Positions 23,681-30,766 of a stretch of DNA of 36,378 bases are shown one piece after another. Under the pieces are notes generated by a model. That model made no database searches, had not been told where the DNA came from, and saw only the letters and a list, made by a program, of their open reading frames with translations. Numbering within the stretch: the stretch's first letter is position 1; each line of letters opens with the position of its first letter. This DNA is from Spirochaetae bacterium HGW-Spirochaetae-2 (GTDB lineage: Bacteria; Spirochaetota; Spirochaetia; Sphaerochaetales; Sphaerochaetaceae). The position numbers and the translations under genes are program-made. The stretch lies in NCBI GenBank assembly GCA_002839355.1, contig PGXW01000029.1, forward strand, positions 22,770 through 59,147. Reading direction: 5' to 3'.

Positions 23681-23890
23681 TCAAACTTGAATACGCTGTG
23701 CCATAGAGCGGTCCAACGCGATGCGCGAGTCCTTGATGGAGAGTATGAGGTTGCCGCCGTTCTCTGAGACGACGGTTACCGATTCACCGGCAGTAAAACC
23801 TAGGCTGCCCAAGAATTTACGTGTTTCATCCTTTCCCAATACCGCTTTGATCGAGGCAGATTGTCCAACTTTGATGAACGTCAATGGCAT
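23681..23890 (-). CDS. feoA: FeoA family protein (first copy)
   Basis: A 69-residue protein with the FeoA-like order: short N-terminal strand, KFLGSLGFTAGESVTVVSEN, GNLILSIKDSRIALDRSMAQRI. It is the first gene of the feo operon. Ribosome site AGGAG lies upstream of the ATG at 23890. It differs from the second copy in lacking the APLG-type loop, so it may have a distinct role such as interaction with another FeoB region. Confidence 0.9.
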   Translation of the reverse strand: MPLTFIKVGQSASIKAVLGKDETRKFLGSLGFTAGESVTVVSENGGNLILSIKDSRIALDRSMAQRIQV

Positions 23891-23925
23891 ACTTGGTTCT
23901 CCTGTTTACAATCGTAGTACGTTCA

Positions 23926-23982
23926 GTTAGCACTTGCTAACATTAACGTAATCATTAGACTACGTAAGGTTTTTTTTGTCAA
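23926..23982 (-). promoter_or_regulatory. feo operon promoter and operator
   Basis: TTGACA (23977-23982) and TCTAAT (23954-23959) are 17 bases apart on the reverse strand. The palindrome GTTAGC-ACTT-GCTAAC (23926-23941; read on plus) lies just downstream of the predicted transcription start, where a DtxR- or Fur-like repressor would block elongation or open complex formation. Confidence 0.75.
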
Positions 23983-24027
23983 GTAGGTTTTTCGCAAATT
24001 TACCTATGCAGTCCCAACATATCTCGG

Positions 24028-24056
24028 TTGACGAACAGCCCCCCTCCCTATAGTAT
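24028..24056 (+). promoter_or_regulatory. tRNA-Leu promoter
   Basis: TTGACG (24028-24033) and TAGTAT (24051-24056) are 17 bases apart, nine bases before the mature tRNA. Confidence 0.7.
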
Positions 24057-24064
24057 GTCGATGG

Positions 24065-24148
24065 GCCGAAATGGTGGAATTGGTAGACACAAGGGACTTA
24101 AAATCCCTTGCTCGTAAGGGCGTGCGGGTTCAAGTCCCGCTTTCGGCA
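24065..24148 (+). tRNA. tRNA-Leu (anticodon TAA)
   Basis: The acceptor arms GCCGAAA and TTTCGGC pair perfectly, the T arm GCGGG-TTCAAGT-CCCGC is canonical, the anticodon stem AGGGA/TCCCT encloses CTTAAAA with TAA at 24099-24101, and the long variable arm is of leucine type. The length is 84 bases with discriminator A; CCA is not encoded. It borders the AT-rich islet. Confidence 0.97.
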
Positions 24149-24423
24149 AGATGGATAAGTAATTGTTATAAATGGAAATAGATTGTAATTTAAGTGAAAT
24201 TGTATAATTAAAATGATGTGTAACGGCTATGCCTTTATCTGTACCATTTCTATGTAACCGGACCGTCCCCTCCACCCCCAAATAAACCCATTGAGCCATT
24301 CGGGTGACTTGACATGTATTGAGTTAATCAAGATTATTCTCGGTCGCCAGGGTTTCAACTTTAAGAATTATGTCGGAAGCACCTTTATGAATTCGTTATT
24401 TGTTTTGAAATTGAAAATACAAG

Positions 24424-24452
24424 TTGACAAAAGTTGACGCTGGCCATACTAT
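24424..24452 (+). promoter_or_regulatory. Promoter of the HTH-ImmA/PIN pair
   Basis: TTGACA (24424-24429) and TACTAT (24447-24452) are 17 bases apart. AAGTTGAC occurs twice in tandem (24422-24429 and 24431-24438), overlapping the -35, and may be the site bound by the HTH protein. The likely ATG at 24463 gives a leader of only a few bases. Confidence 0.65.
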
Positions 24453-24462
24453 GATACTTGCA

Positions 24463-25587
24463 ATGGAAAAAAAATTAAACGTAACAAATATACGGAAAGC
24501 AATGGAATCTCTGGGAATCAACCAAGCAGACCTAGCCAAAATGATGACAGTCTCGAGGGAGTCTGTATCTAACTGGTTAAATCAAGAAAAATTTCCTCGG
24601 GCATCCAAATTATTGATTATGTCGAAGATACTCAAATTGGGTTTTGGTGAGCTGGTGATTCAAGAGCAAGCTCCTGCACCCATCATAGCTTTTCGAACAA
24701 ACAAAAAGAAAAGGGTATCGACAGAAAAGGAACTCAATGCCAATGATACTGGGCATATGTTGAGAATGTTATTGCCATATTTGGATACGACAGTTTTTTC
24801 TGCACCTTTTACCAAAGCTCCATCCCTTGAGTATGATTATATACAAAAGGTCGCCAAAGAGGTTCGAAGAAGAGTCAATCTGAGTTCCGGTGTGATGGAA
24901 ATTTCTCACATAATGGAATTGTATGATGAATTTCATATTGTTTTAATTCCTGTGCTGTGGGGTGAAAAAGGTGATAATGGCTTATATATAAAATTGCCTG
25001 AGGATGAGATTACCTTCATCTATGCTAATCTTGAGAAATATATAGCTGATTTCAAGTTTTGGATGCTCCATGAACTTGCACATGCAATGACCATTGAACT
25101 TGATGGAGAAGATTCGGAATTATTCGCAGACTATCTTGCTGCTGCATTATTATTTCCAGGAACATCTGCGAAGGAAGTATATCATGATCTGGAAAAAATC
25201 CGGATTGTTGGTGCCAAAGTCAATAAAATTAAAGAAATAGCCATGGATTATATGATTTCACCATTCACGGTATTAAATGAAGTCAATAAATATGCCAAGT
25301 CCGTTTCTCTTCCCACAATCGTAGTTGCTATTGGAGGAGCTGTCACCAATTTCAATAAGTCAGTGGGCCTTCTGAGTAATCATCTTTTTGACGGGGTCTC
25401 GCCGAGCCCAGAAAAATATATGGAAGTCTGTCGGAAAACATTCAAGTCAAAGTTCTTCGTCGCTTTAGCTCGTTACCTGCAAGAAACAGGGGCTGACGCA
25501 GGGGTTGTACATCGGTTGATGAATATCCCAATTGCAGATGCAAAGGGAGTTCACAATATCCTTGGCAACCAAAACGATTTTACTTGA
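24463..25587 (+). CDS. XRE-type HTH protein with ImmA/IrrE-like metallopeptidase domain (probable antitoxin/regulator)
   Basis: A 374-residue protein with two parts. A Cro/C1-type helix-turn-helix occupies about residues 8-58 (INQADLAKMMTVSRESVSNWL). A zinc metallopeptidase-like domain has HELAHAM with His203, Glu204 and His207, and the following ELFADYLAAALLFP helix that supplies a third ligand in ImmA/IrrE proteins. Such fusions act as DNA-binding antitoxins or repressors next to PIN toxins, or as phage-type regulators cleaving repressors. The chosen ATG follows the promoter; in-frame starts at 24424 and 24451 lie in the promoter. It overlaps the PIN-like gene by 50 bases. The AT-rich codons suggest horizontal transfer. 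Confidence 0.85.
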   Translation: MEKKLNVTNIRKAMESLGINQADLAKMMTVSRESVSNWLNQEKFPRASKLLIMSKILKLGFGELVIQEQAPAPIIAFRTNKKKRVSTEKELNANDTGHMLRMLLPYLDTTVFSAPFTKAPSLEYDYIQKVAKEVRRRVNLSSGVMEISHIMELYDEFHIVLIPVLWGEKGDNGLYIKLPEDEITFIYANLEKYIADFKFWMLHELAHAMTIELDGEDSELFADYLAAALLFPGTSAKEVYHDLEKIRIVGAKVNKIKEIAMDYMISPFTVLNEVNKYAKSVSLPTIVVAIGGAVTNFNKSVGLLSNHLFDGVSPSPEKYMEVCRKTFKSKFFVALARYLQETGADAGVVHRLMNIPIADAKGVHNILGNQNDFT

Positions 25588-26137
25588 TTCAAATGCATAT
25601 TTTCGCTTAGCGGATAATCTTTATCCCCTTCTGACAAAAACTTTTGGGGATAAAACTTCCTATGAGTTGAGAATTCTGGGAGGGACTATTGGAGAATATA
25701 ATTTCCAGAGCAGATTGAGAACCAAATTTGATTGGGTCTCACATACAAGGCATAAGGATGATAGACGTAGGGCTGTTTTAAACCCAAAAAATGGCGTGAT
25801 AGAAGAGATCGAAATGACATATGCATTCATTCTCGAGGACTGCAGAAGTAGGGGTATTGGCTGTTCACCCTTTGACATCAAATGTTTGACAACAGCTCTA
25901 GAACTGTCGTTGATCTTGGTTACGGATGACCTCGATCTCTTCTCACTAGCAATTGAATATGAGACAGAATGTCTGTCTACATTGGAGTTGTTGGACCTGA
26001 TGTGCAAAGAACAGCGAATCGATATGAGCCAAGTCCAAGATACAGTGTATATGTGGGACTATTTGGACGATCTTCCAAGTAACTTCCATGCTGAATTCGT
26101 GAGAATTTTTCAGGCAGAACCGTCTCGATGTTCATGA
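25538..26137 (+). CDS. PIN-domain-like protein, probable toxin
   Basis: A protein of about 199 residues. The N-terminal TILLDSNAYFRLAD supplies the first acidic residue of a PIN nuclease, and later parts CLTTALELSLILVTDDLDLFSLA supply the C-terminal Asp pair on an alpha-beta unit. PIN toxins cleave RNA with Mg2+ held by such residues. The start is uncertain: ATG at 25538, or TTG at 25532 or 25562; no clear ribosome site is present, so translation is probably coupled to the overlapping HTH-ImmA gene. Together they look like a type II toxin-antitoxin pair of the ImmA-PIN (DUF4411-like) sort. The toxin role is inference. Confidence 0.7.
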   Translation: MQREFTISLATKTILLDSNAYFRLADNLYPLLTKTFGDKTSYELRILGGTIGEYNFQSRLRTKFDWVSHTRHKDDRRRAVLNPKNGVIEEIEMTYAFILEDCRSRGIGCSPFDIKCLTTALELSLILVTDDLDLFSLAIEYETECLSTLELLDLMCKEQRIDMSQVQDTVYMWDYLDDLPSNFHAEFVRIFQAEPSRCS

Positions 26138-26184
26138 AGCATAGTACCAATCCGAAGATTCAGGTTTCCGTATCTTCGAGCATC

Positions 26185-26213
26185 TTGCCAACAGCCTTGG
26201 ATTCTACGATACT
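26185..26213 (+). promoter_or_regulatory. Promoter of the nicotinamidase-like gene, leaderless arrangement
   Basis: TTGCCA (26185-26190) and GATACT (26208-26213) are 17 bases apart. The -10 ends six bases before the ATG at 26220, with no ribosome binding site. Confidence 0.55.
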
Positions 26214-26219
26214 ATACCT

Positions 26220-27092
26220 ATGAAGAAGACTTTGATTATTGTCGATGTGCAATACGATTTTCTCGAGGGAGGAGCCCTTCCTGTAGCCGGCGCGGATATG
26301 GTGTACGTGTCGGCAGTAGAGCGGATCCGTCCGTTCTTCCACCAGGAGATATTGACCGCGGACAACCATCCGCAGGAACATGTTTCCTTCGGGACCTTTC
26401 CTCCACACTGTATCGCAGGGACGCATGGTGCCGAATTGGCGATCGAACCTGGCCAAACTATTCTACTGAAGGGAGAGTCGCCGGATGCCGACGAATTCTC
26501 CGCTTTCGGCGGTGGCAAGAACTGCTCGAAGATTATTGGAGATGAAGTCTACGTCATCGGCCTTGCCGGTGACTATTGTGTGAAGCAGACGCTGTCGGAT
26601 CTGCTCGAATACCTGCCGGGAAAAAAACTCTTTGCGGTTACCGACCTGATCAAATCGGTCGATGGCTCGAGGTATGGAGAAACCGACTACTTCGAAGGGA
26701 ATGTGCAGTTTGTGACCTCAAATCAGATCCGCAAGGAGCCGGACATGCGATACACGAGGAATCAATTCGAACAATTACCCGAAGATGCCACCGATGAACA
26801 GATCCGGTTGACTGTGGAAGGGTTGGAACGCCACCATTACGAACCGTTGATGATTCTGAAGGCTCCCGGTTTCATCCAGTGGCGCAAACGGGATATCCTT
26901 TCGGAGTTCGATAGGCTCGTCGCTTTACCATCGGATCATCCGGAGCTGGTCGCAGTATCGGATATGGGAGCGGAAGAAGTCGTGGAAAAGCAGATGGGCC
27001 TGTTGCTGTACCATTACGAACTGCTCTGCCGGTTGCGGCTGGGTAATGCCGAGGCGTGGGATGTCGTGCATGAACTGTACGAGGACGACTGA
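26220..27092 (+). CDS. Isochorismatase-family amidase (nicotinamidase-like) with extra C-terminal region
   Basis: A 290-residue protein. Residues 1-175 match the nicotinamidase PncA fold: catalytic Asp9 in VDVQYDF, Lys84, and Cys120 in GLAGDYCV; metal ligands Asp48, His50 and His54 in ADNHPQEH; then FPPHCIAGTHGAEL. It probably converts nicotinamide to nicotinate for NAD recycling. Residues from about 176 to 290 are an added helical, acidic region (DEQIRLTVEGLERHHYEPLM, LLLYHYELLCRLRLG) not found in ordinary PncA of about 190-210 residues, and not recognised. The stop abuts the convergent gene (TGATCA). No ribosome site precedes the ATG. Confidence 0.85.
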   Translation: MKKTLIIVDVQYDFLEGGALPVAGADMVYVSAVERIRPFFHQEILTADNHPQEHVSFGTFPPHCIAGTHGAELAIEPGQTILLKGESPDADEFSAFGGGKNCSKIIGDEVYVIGLAGDYCVKQTLSDLLEYLPGKKLFAVTDLIKSVDGSRYGETDYFEGNVQFVTSNQIRKEPDMRYTRNQFEQLPEDATDEQIRLTVEGLERHHYEPLMILKAPGFIQWRKRDILSEFDRLVALPSDHPELVAVSDMGAEEVVEKQMGLLLYHYELLCRLRLGNAEAWDVVHELYEDD

Positions 27093-27563
27093 TCAGTCCT
27101 GGTCCTTCTCCAACCGGCCGACGACATTGGCGTCCGAAGATTTCAACGGAATCACCCGTCGGATGAATGGTTGTATGCCATAGAACGTCTTTTCGAATTC
27201 ATCCTCGCTCTCTTTCAGTGCGGCTTGCCAGGCAGCGCCGAACCCGGGACTGTTTATGGTGAGGCGGTCCGCGGCCTGCTGATACACATGCAAGCGGGAA
27301 ACTTCTTTTCGACCCGGTTTTTGCGCATAGGTTCGCAAACTGATACGGAGATTCTCGTTCTGGGCCTTCAAGTCTGCGATTTCACCTTTCAGCTTGCTCA
27401 ATCCGTCCGACTCCAAATCCATGCGATCGGTCAACATTGATCTCAATCGGGCAATTTCCTGTTTGTGTTCCTTTGCCTTGGTCGCATGCTTCGAATACTG
27501 GATGATAAGTACCACAAGCATCGGAATGAAACCGATTGCGACACCAATGATGATGTTCTCCAT
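27093..27563 (-). CDS. Membrane-anchored coiled-coil protein, unknown
   Basis: A protein of 156 residues. Residues 4-22 (IIIGVAIGFIPMLVVLIIQ) are one transmembrane segment, followed by a coiled coil to about residue 80 and a C-terminal part of mixed charge. The topology and size suggest a small cytoplasmic-facing scaffold. No family was recognised. AAGGAG precedes the ATG at 27563, and an extended -10 TGGTATACT lies about 40 bases upstream. The stop codon directly abuts that of the convergent nicotinamidase-like gene. Confidence 0.75.
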   Translation of the reverse strand: MENIIIGVAIGFIPMLVVLIIQYSKHATKAKEHKQEIARLRSMLTDRMDLESDGLSKLKGEIADLKAQNENLRISLRTYAQKPGRKEVSRLHVYQQAADRLTINSPGFGAAWQAALKESEDEFEKTFYGIQPFIRRVIPLKSSDANVVGRLEKDQD

Positions 27564-27639
27564 GGAACGCTCCTTCTACGCTAATACGCCTGTTCAGTAT
27601 ACCACGAGGGTGCAAGTGCTTCTAGAGGTCAGTTTCGGG

Positions 27640-27676
27640 GGAAAAAGGAGGGGAGGACACGTCTCCTCCCTCCTTG
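27640..27676 (-). terminator. Terminator of the threonine synthase-like gene
   Basis: On the reverse strand AAGGAGGGAGGA pairs with TCCTCCCCTCCTT (one bulge) and a T-run follows, about 17 bases after the stop codon. Confidence 0.75.
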
Positions 27677-27692
27677 TCGGATAGCTTCCGGT

Positions 27693-28916
27693 TCAGGAAA
27701 AACGGGCGATCACAGCGTCGACCGAATTCTCGATCGAAGCGGGTAGGGAAACCCTTCCCTCGAACACCGCCATGTCCTTGAATCCTGTTCCGGTCAATAG
27801 AACGCATACCGACACATCATTGCCGTACCGCTTCTTCAACAGATCGGCATCCTTGCGAATCCCGGCCCAAGCACAGGCCGCCGCAGGCTCGACAAATATT
27901 CCCGCCTGGCTCGCCAGTTCCATCTGTGCATCGAGTATCTCGGCATCGGTCACTTCGGTGGCCCACCCGTCGGTCTCGTTGATATATCGCACCGCCATGC
28001 GGCCGTTGGCAGGTGAGGAGACGCTGATGGAATCGGCACGTGTTGTTGCCGACACGTTGGTGAACGAACCGGTTTTCCAAGCTTGTGCAATGGCATTCGA
28101 CCGGGTCGACTGCACACAGACCACCTGGGGAATCCTGTCGATCAAACCGGCAACATGCAGGTCGATGAACCCCTTGCATACACCAGCGTAGATGCAGCCG
28201 TCACCGACAGGAACATATACGACTTCAGGAACCTTCCGGCCTAGTTGGAGGAACAATTCGATGGATACGCTCTTCTTTCCCTCGACTGTCATGGGGTTGT
28301 ATGCCGTGTTGCGGTTTATGCCTCCGAAGCGCTCTGTGTAGGCGATCGACAATGCGAAGGCATCGTCATAAGACCCCTTCACCGGTACCACGGTGGCTCC
28401 GTACAGCACGCTCTGCATCAATTTGTTCACCGGTGCGGTCTCGGGAACGAACAATACGATCTCCAATCCATATGCAGCTCCGGCACAACTCATTGCCGCT
28501 CCAGCATTACCGGTCGAAGCCAAGGCGATCTTGTTCTCCCCGTGCGCAATCGCCTGGGCCGCGATCAGTTGCGAAGCCCTATCCTTGAAAGACCCGGATG
28601 GCAATGCGCTGTCGAGCTTGATCGAAAGGTTCGGCAATCCATAGCGTTCACGCAACCGCTTGGGATAGGCAATGGGGGTCTCTCCGATAGGGAAACACTC
28701 CTTGTCGGGAACCTGGTACGGGAAGAAGTCGTAGAAGGAGAGGTCCTGCTTAGTGGACAATGCCTTCGCATCGTTCTCATCGAGACGTACGACAAGGTTG
28801 CCTCTGCGGAATTCATTCGCATCTGTAGCCAAGGCAGCACATTCGGGACAGGTATACATGACCTCTTCGGAAACATATTCGTTGCCACAATCGTTGCACA
28901 CATACTTGAAACGCAT
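27693..28916 (-). CDS. thrC: Threonine synthase-like PLP enzyme
   Basis: A 407-residue fold-type II PLP enzyme. The N-terminus has a zinc-ribbon-like pair CNDC and CPEC; the PLP lysine lies in SGSFKDRAS; STGNAGAA binds the phosphate, and LLTGTGFKD is near the C-terminus. These features fit threonine synthase, which converts phosphohomoserine to threonine. An alternative is a related lyase serving the adjacent purine-breakdown genes, since it lies downstream of a second PLP enzyme in the same cluster. GGAGG precedes the ATG by seven bases. A terminator after the upstream gene may lower its expression. The gene symbol rests on family only. Confidence 0.8.
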   Translation of the reverse strand: MRFKYVCNDCGNEYVSEEVMYTCPECAALATDANEFRRGNLVVRLDENDAKALSTKQDLSFYDFFPYQVPDKECFPIGETPIAYPKRLRERYGLPNLSIKLDSALPSGSFKDRASQLIAAQAIAHGENKIALASTGNAGAAMSCAGAAYGLEIVLFVPETAPVNKLMQSVLYGATVVPVKGSYDDAFALSIAYTERFGGINRNTAYNPMTVEGKKSVSIELFLQLGRKVPEVVYVPVGDGCIYAGVCKGFIDLHVAGLIDRIPQVVCVQSTRSNAIAQAWKTGSFTNVSATTRADSISVSSPANGRMAVRYINETDGWATEVTDAEILDAQMELASQAGIFVEPAAACAWAGIRKDADLLKKRYGNDVSVCVLLTGTGFKDMAVFEGRVSLPASIENSVDAVIARFS

Positions 28917-28935
28917 GTCGGATCCTCCATAAGGG

Positions 28936-28964
28936 AAAAACGCCGGACCTGTCGGCCCGGCGTC
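28936..28964 (-). terminator. Terminator or attenuator between the two PLP genes
   Basis: ACGCCGG and CCGGCGT (28940-28963) form a seven-base-pair GC-rich stem followed on the reverse strand by TTTTT. It lies 19 bases after the stop of the 490-residue PLP gene and only 20 bases before the next start codon, so read-through would be needed for an operon. Confidence 0.75.
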
Positions 28965-28982
28965 TTGAAACGGCGTCGGTTG

Positions 28983-30455
28983 CTACAGTAGCCCGACTTC
29001 CTTGTTGAATGCCTCGATCATCTCGTCGATCTTGTCGGCAAGCGCCGGAAGCTGGGACCAGTAGCTCTTGTCGTACCACTGGGCATTGATTTCCCCGTAG
29101 GTCTTGCCTTGCTGCTCTACCCACGTGTAGTACTTGAGGTTGTGGACGCGCAAGCGATCGTAGTAACCGAGCTCCTGCATATTGTCCAACCCCTGATGGA
29201 GCAGGCTTGCGGCGTGGACCTTTGCCGCATCGATGGCGGTGAAGGGACCCTGCTGTTCGGTGAGTTCGTCCAGGCGGGAGGTGTACATTTCGGAACTGTC
29301 GGTAAGGATGGTGAACACCACATCGTCCTCATCCATCTCATAGAACTTGGCCATCTTGATAGCGCTGAGCATGTTGCCCACACCGCTGATACCGAAGAGC
29401 GACAAATTCGCGATGTCGGCATCGGAGATACCGATTCCCTTGAGGTATTCGAGACCTGCCGGCTCATTGAACAAACGGTAGATGTCCATGCAATCCTGGT
29501 CGTCGATCGCAGTGATCATGTCGGTATTCTTGACATTGTGGATCCAGGGAACGTGCTTGTCGCCGATTCCCTCGATGCGGTGGCCGCCGAATCCGTTGCG
29601 GAGCAAGGTCGGGCACTGCAAGGCCTCACTGGCTGTGATCTTGATGTTCGGATAGGTGTCCTTCAACTTGTCTCCGGCTGCGAGTGTTCCGCCTGAACCG
29701 GTGGACGATGCGTACCCACGCACATTCTCGGCCTTTACGCCAAGCTTTTCGAGGACCTCGACCATGGCGGCTCCAGTGACCGTGTAGTGCCAAAGATAGT
29801 TCTCGAACTTGTCGAACTGGTTGAAGATAACGATCGACGCACCGCGTTCGGCATCGAGTTCGTGGCACTTGTCGAAAATCTCCTTGACGTTCGATTCGCA
29901 ACCGGGAGTCGCGATGATTTCGCCGGCGATCGACTTGAGCCAATTGAACCGTTCCTGGCTCATCTCCTCGGGCAGGATCGCGATCGATTTGCACCCGAGC
30001 AACGCACTGTTGTAGGCGCCGCCACGGCAATAGTTGCCGGTCGAGGGCCAAACGGCCTGTTGGTTCACGGCATCGTAGTTGCCGGAAACGAGGGCAGGGG
30101 CCAGACATGCGTAGGTGGCACCGACCTTGTGGACACCGGTTGGGAACCACTTGCCGACCAATGCGAGTACGCGGGCCTTGGTGCCGGTTATGGCTTTGGG
30201 AATCTCGATATAATTGACCTCGCCGAAGACTCCACCTTTTTCGACTGCTTCATTTTTCCAGTTGATGCGGAACAGGTTTTCGGAGTGGACGTCCCACAAT
30301 CCCATACCGCCCAGGGCCTTCTTGACCTTCCCGGGAGTTTTGGATGGGTCGACCATTTGTGCGAAAGTCGGCAACAACACGCCCTTTTCGCGGCAGAGCT
30401 TGACGTTTCTGGCACGAACCTCTTCGTTCATGTTCAGATTGATCAGATTATACAC
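28983..30455 (-). CDS. PLP-dependent fold-II enzyme of unknown specificity
   Basis: A protein of 490 residues related to the cysteine synthase/threonine dehydratase superfamily. The segment FPTGVHKVGATYACLAPALV is the likely PLP-lysine region, STGNYCRGGAYNSALLGC the phosphate/substrate loop, and GYASSTGSGGTLAAG a glycine-rich phosphate clamp. A long C-terminal part (DDQDCMDIYRLFNEPAG onward) is family-specific. The start is GTG at 30455, with GGAGG seven bases upstream; ATG at 30431 is less likely. In the related E. coli locus, a 2,3-diaminopropionate ammonia-lyase (YgeX, also fold II) sits beside ygeY. This gene may fill an equivalent role here; that is inference. Confidence 0.78.
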   Translation of the reverse strand: MYNLINLNMNEEVRARNVKLCREKGVLLPTFAQMVDPSKTPGKVKKALGGMGLWDVHSENLFRINWKNEAVEKGGVFGEVNYIEIPKAITGTKARVLALVGKWFPTGVHKVGATYACLAPALVSGNYDAVNQQAVWPSTGNYCRGGAYNSALLGCKSIAILPEEMSQERFNWLKSIAGEIIATPGCESNVKEIFDKCHELDAERGASIVIFNQFDKFENYLWHYTVTGAAMVEVLEKLGVKAENVRGYASSTGSGGTLAAGDKLKDTYPNIKITASEALQCPTLLRNGFGGHRIEGIGDKHVPWIHNVKNTDMITAIDDQDCMDIYRLFNEPAGLEYLKGIGISDADIANLSLFGISGVGNMLSAIKMAKFYEMDEDDVVFTILTDSSEMYTSRLDELTEQQGPFTAIDAAKVHAASLLHQGLDNMQELGYYDRLRVHNLKYYTWVEQQGKTYGEINAQWYDKSYWSQLPALADKIDEMIEAFNKEVGLL

Positions 30456-30766
30456 GATGATACCTCCATGGATTCACTTGATCGGAATATATGCAATTAC
30501 ACTAGCATGGGTTTCATGAAAATGTAAATATGGAAAATTTAAATTTGCCAATGACTGAAATTCGAAAGATAAATTGAGTTATCCATAATATTTTACAATT
30601 CTTGCAGGAGATGTAAACCATTGGGTTGAAATGTGTAATATATCAAAAAACGATGCTTTTCTGTTGCAAAATGTTGCAAAAATGATTGACTTCCCACGAA
30701 TCTCCTTTACAATAGGAAACGGAGCTTCCGCTCCCGCGAACCCTGTCCCAAGGAGCTGTTACTGTT
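30456..30766 (+). promoter_or_regulatory. Divergent control region of the PLP and ygfK units
   Basis: The 311-base gap has no gene. It holds a near-perfect 20-base palindrome at 30531-30550 (TGG-N-AAATTTAAATTT-N-CCA), two tandem copies of TGTTGCAAAA (30662-30681), a ygfK promoter TTGACT (30686-30691)/TACAAT (30708-30713) with 16-base spacing, and a leader hairpin GGAGC-TTCC-GCTCC (30721-30734). No convincing promoter for the leftward gene was found. Confidence 0.6.

Larger units (their letters stand above)
24149..26160 (+). other. AT-rich islet next to tRNA-Leu
   Basis: From the 3' end of the tRNA to about 26.16 kb the sequence is visibly richer in A and T than both flanks, and its two genes use AT-rich codons. 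No integrase and no duplicated tRNA 3' end were found, so it is a small acquired cassette or remnant rather than a whole element. Positions 24149-24420 contain no credible gene. Confidence 0.6.

Noticed and set aside
24048-24299. Small minus-strand frame across the tRNA-Leu gene
   Set aside because: It translates the antisense of a structural RNA, a common false call.
26185-26218. Shine-Dalgarno site for the nicotinamidase-like gene
   Set aside because: No purine-rich match lies within 20 bases of the ATG; the sequence is better read as a promoter.
24065-26220. Search for a duplicated tRNA-Leu 3' end marking the far side of the islet
   Set aside because: No second copy of the T-arm/acceptor sequence was found near 26.1-26.2 kb and there is no integrase, so site-specific integration is not claimed.
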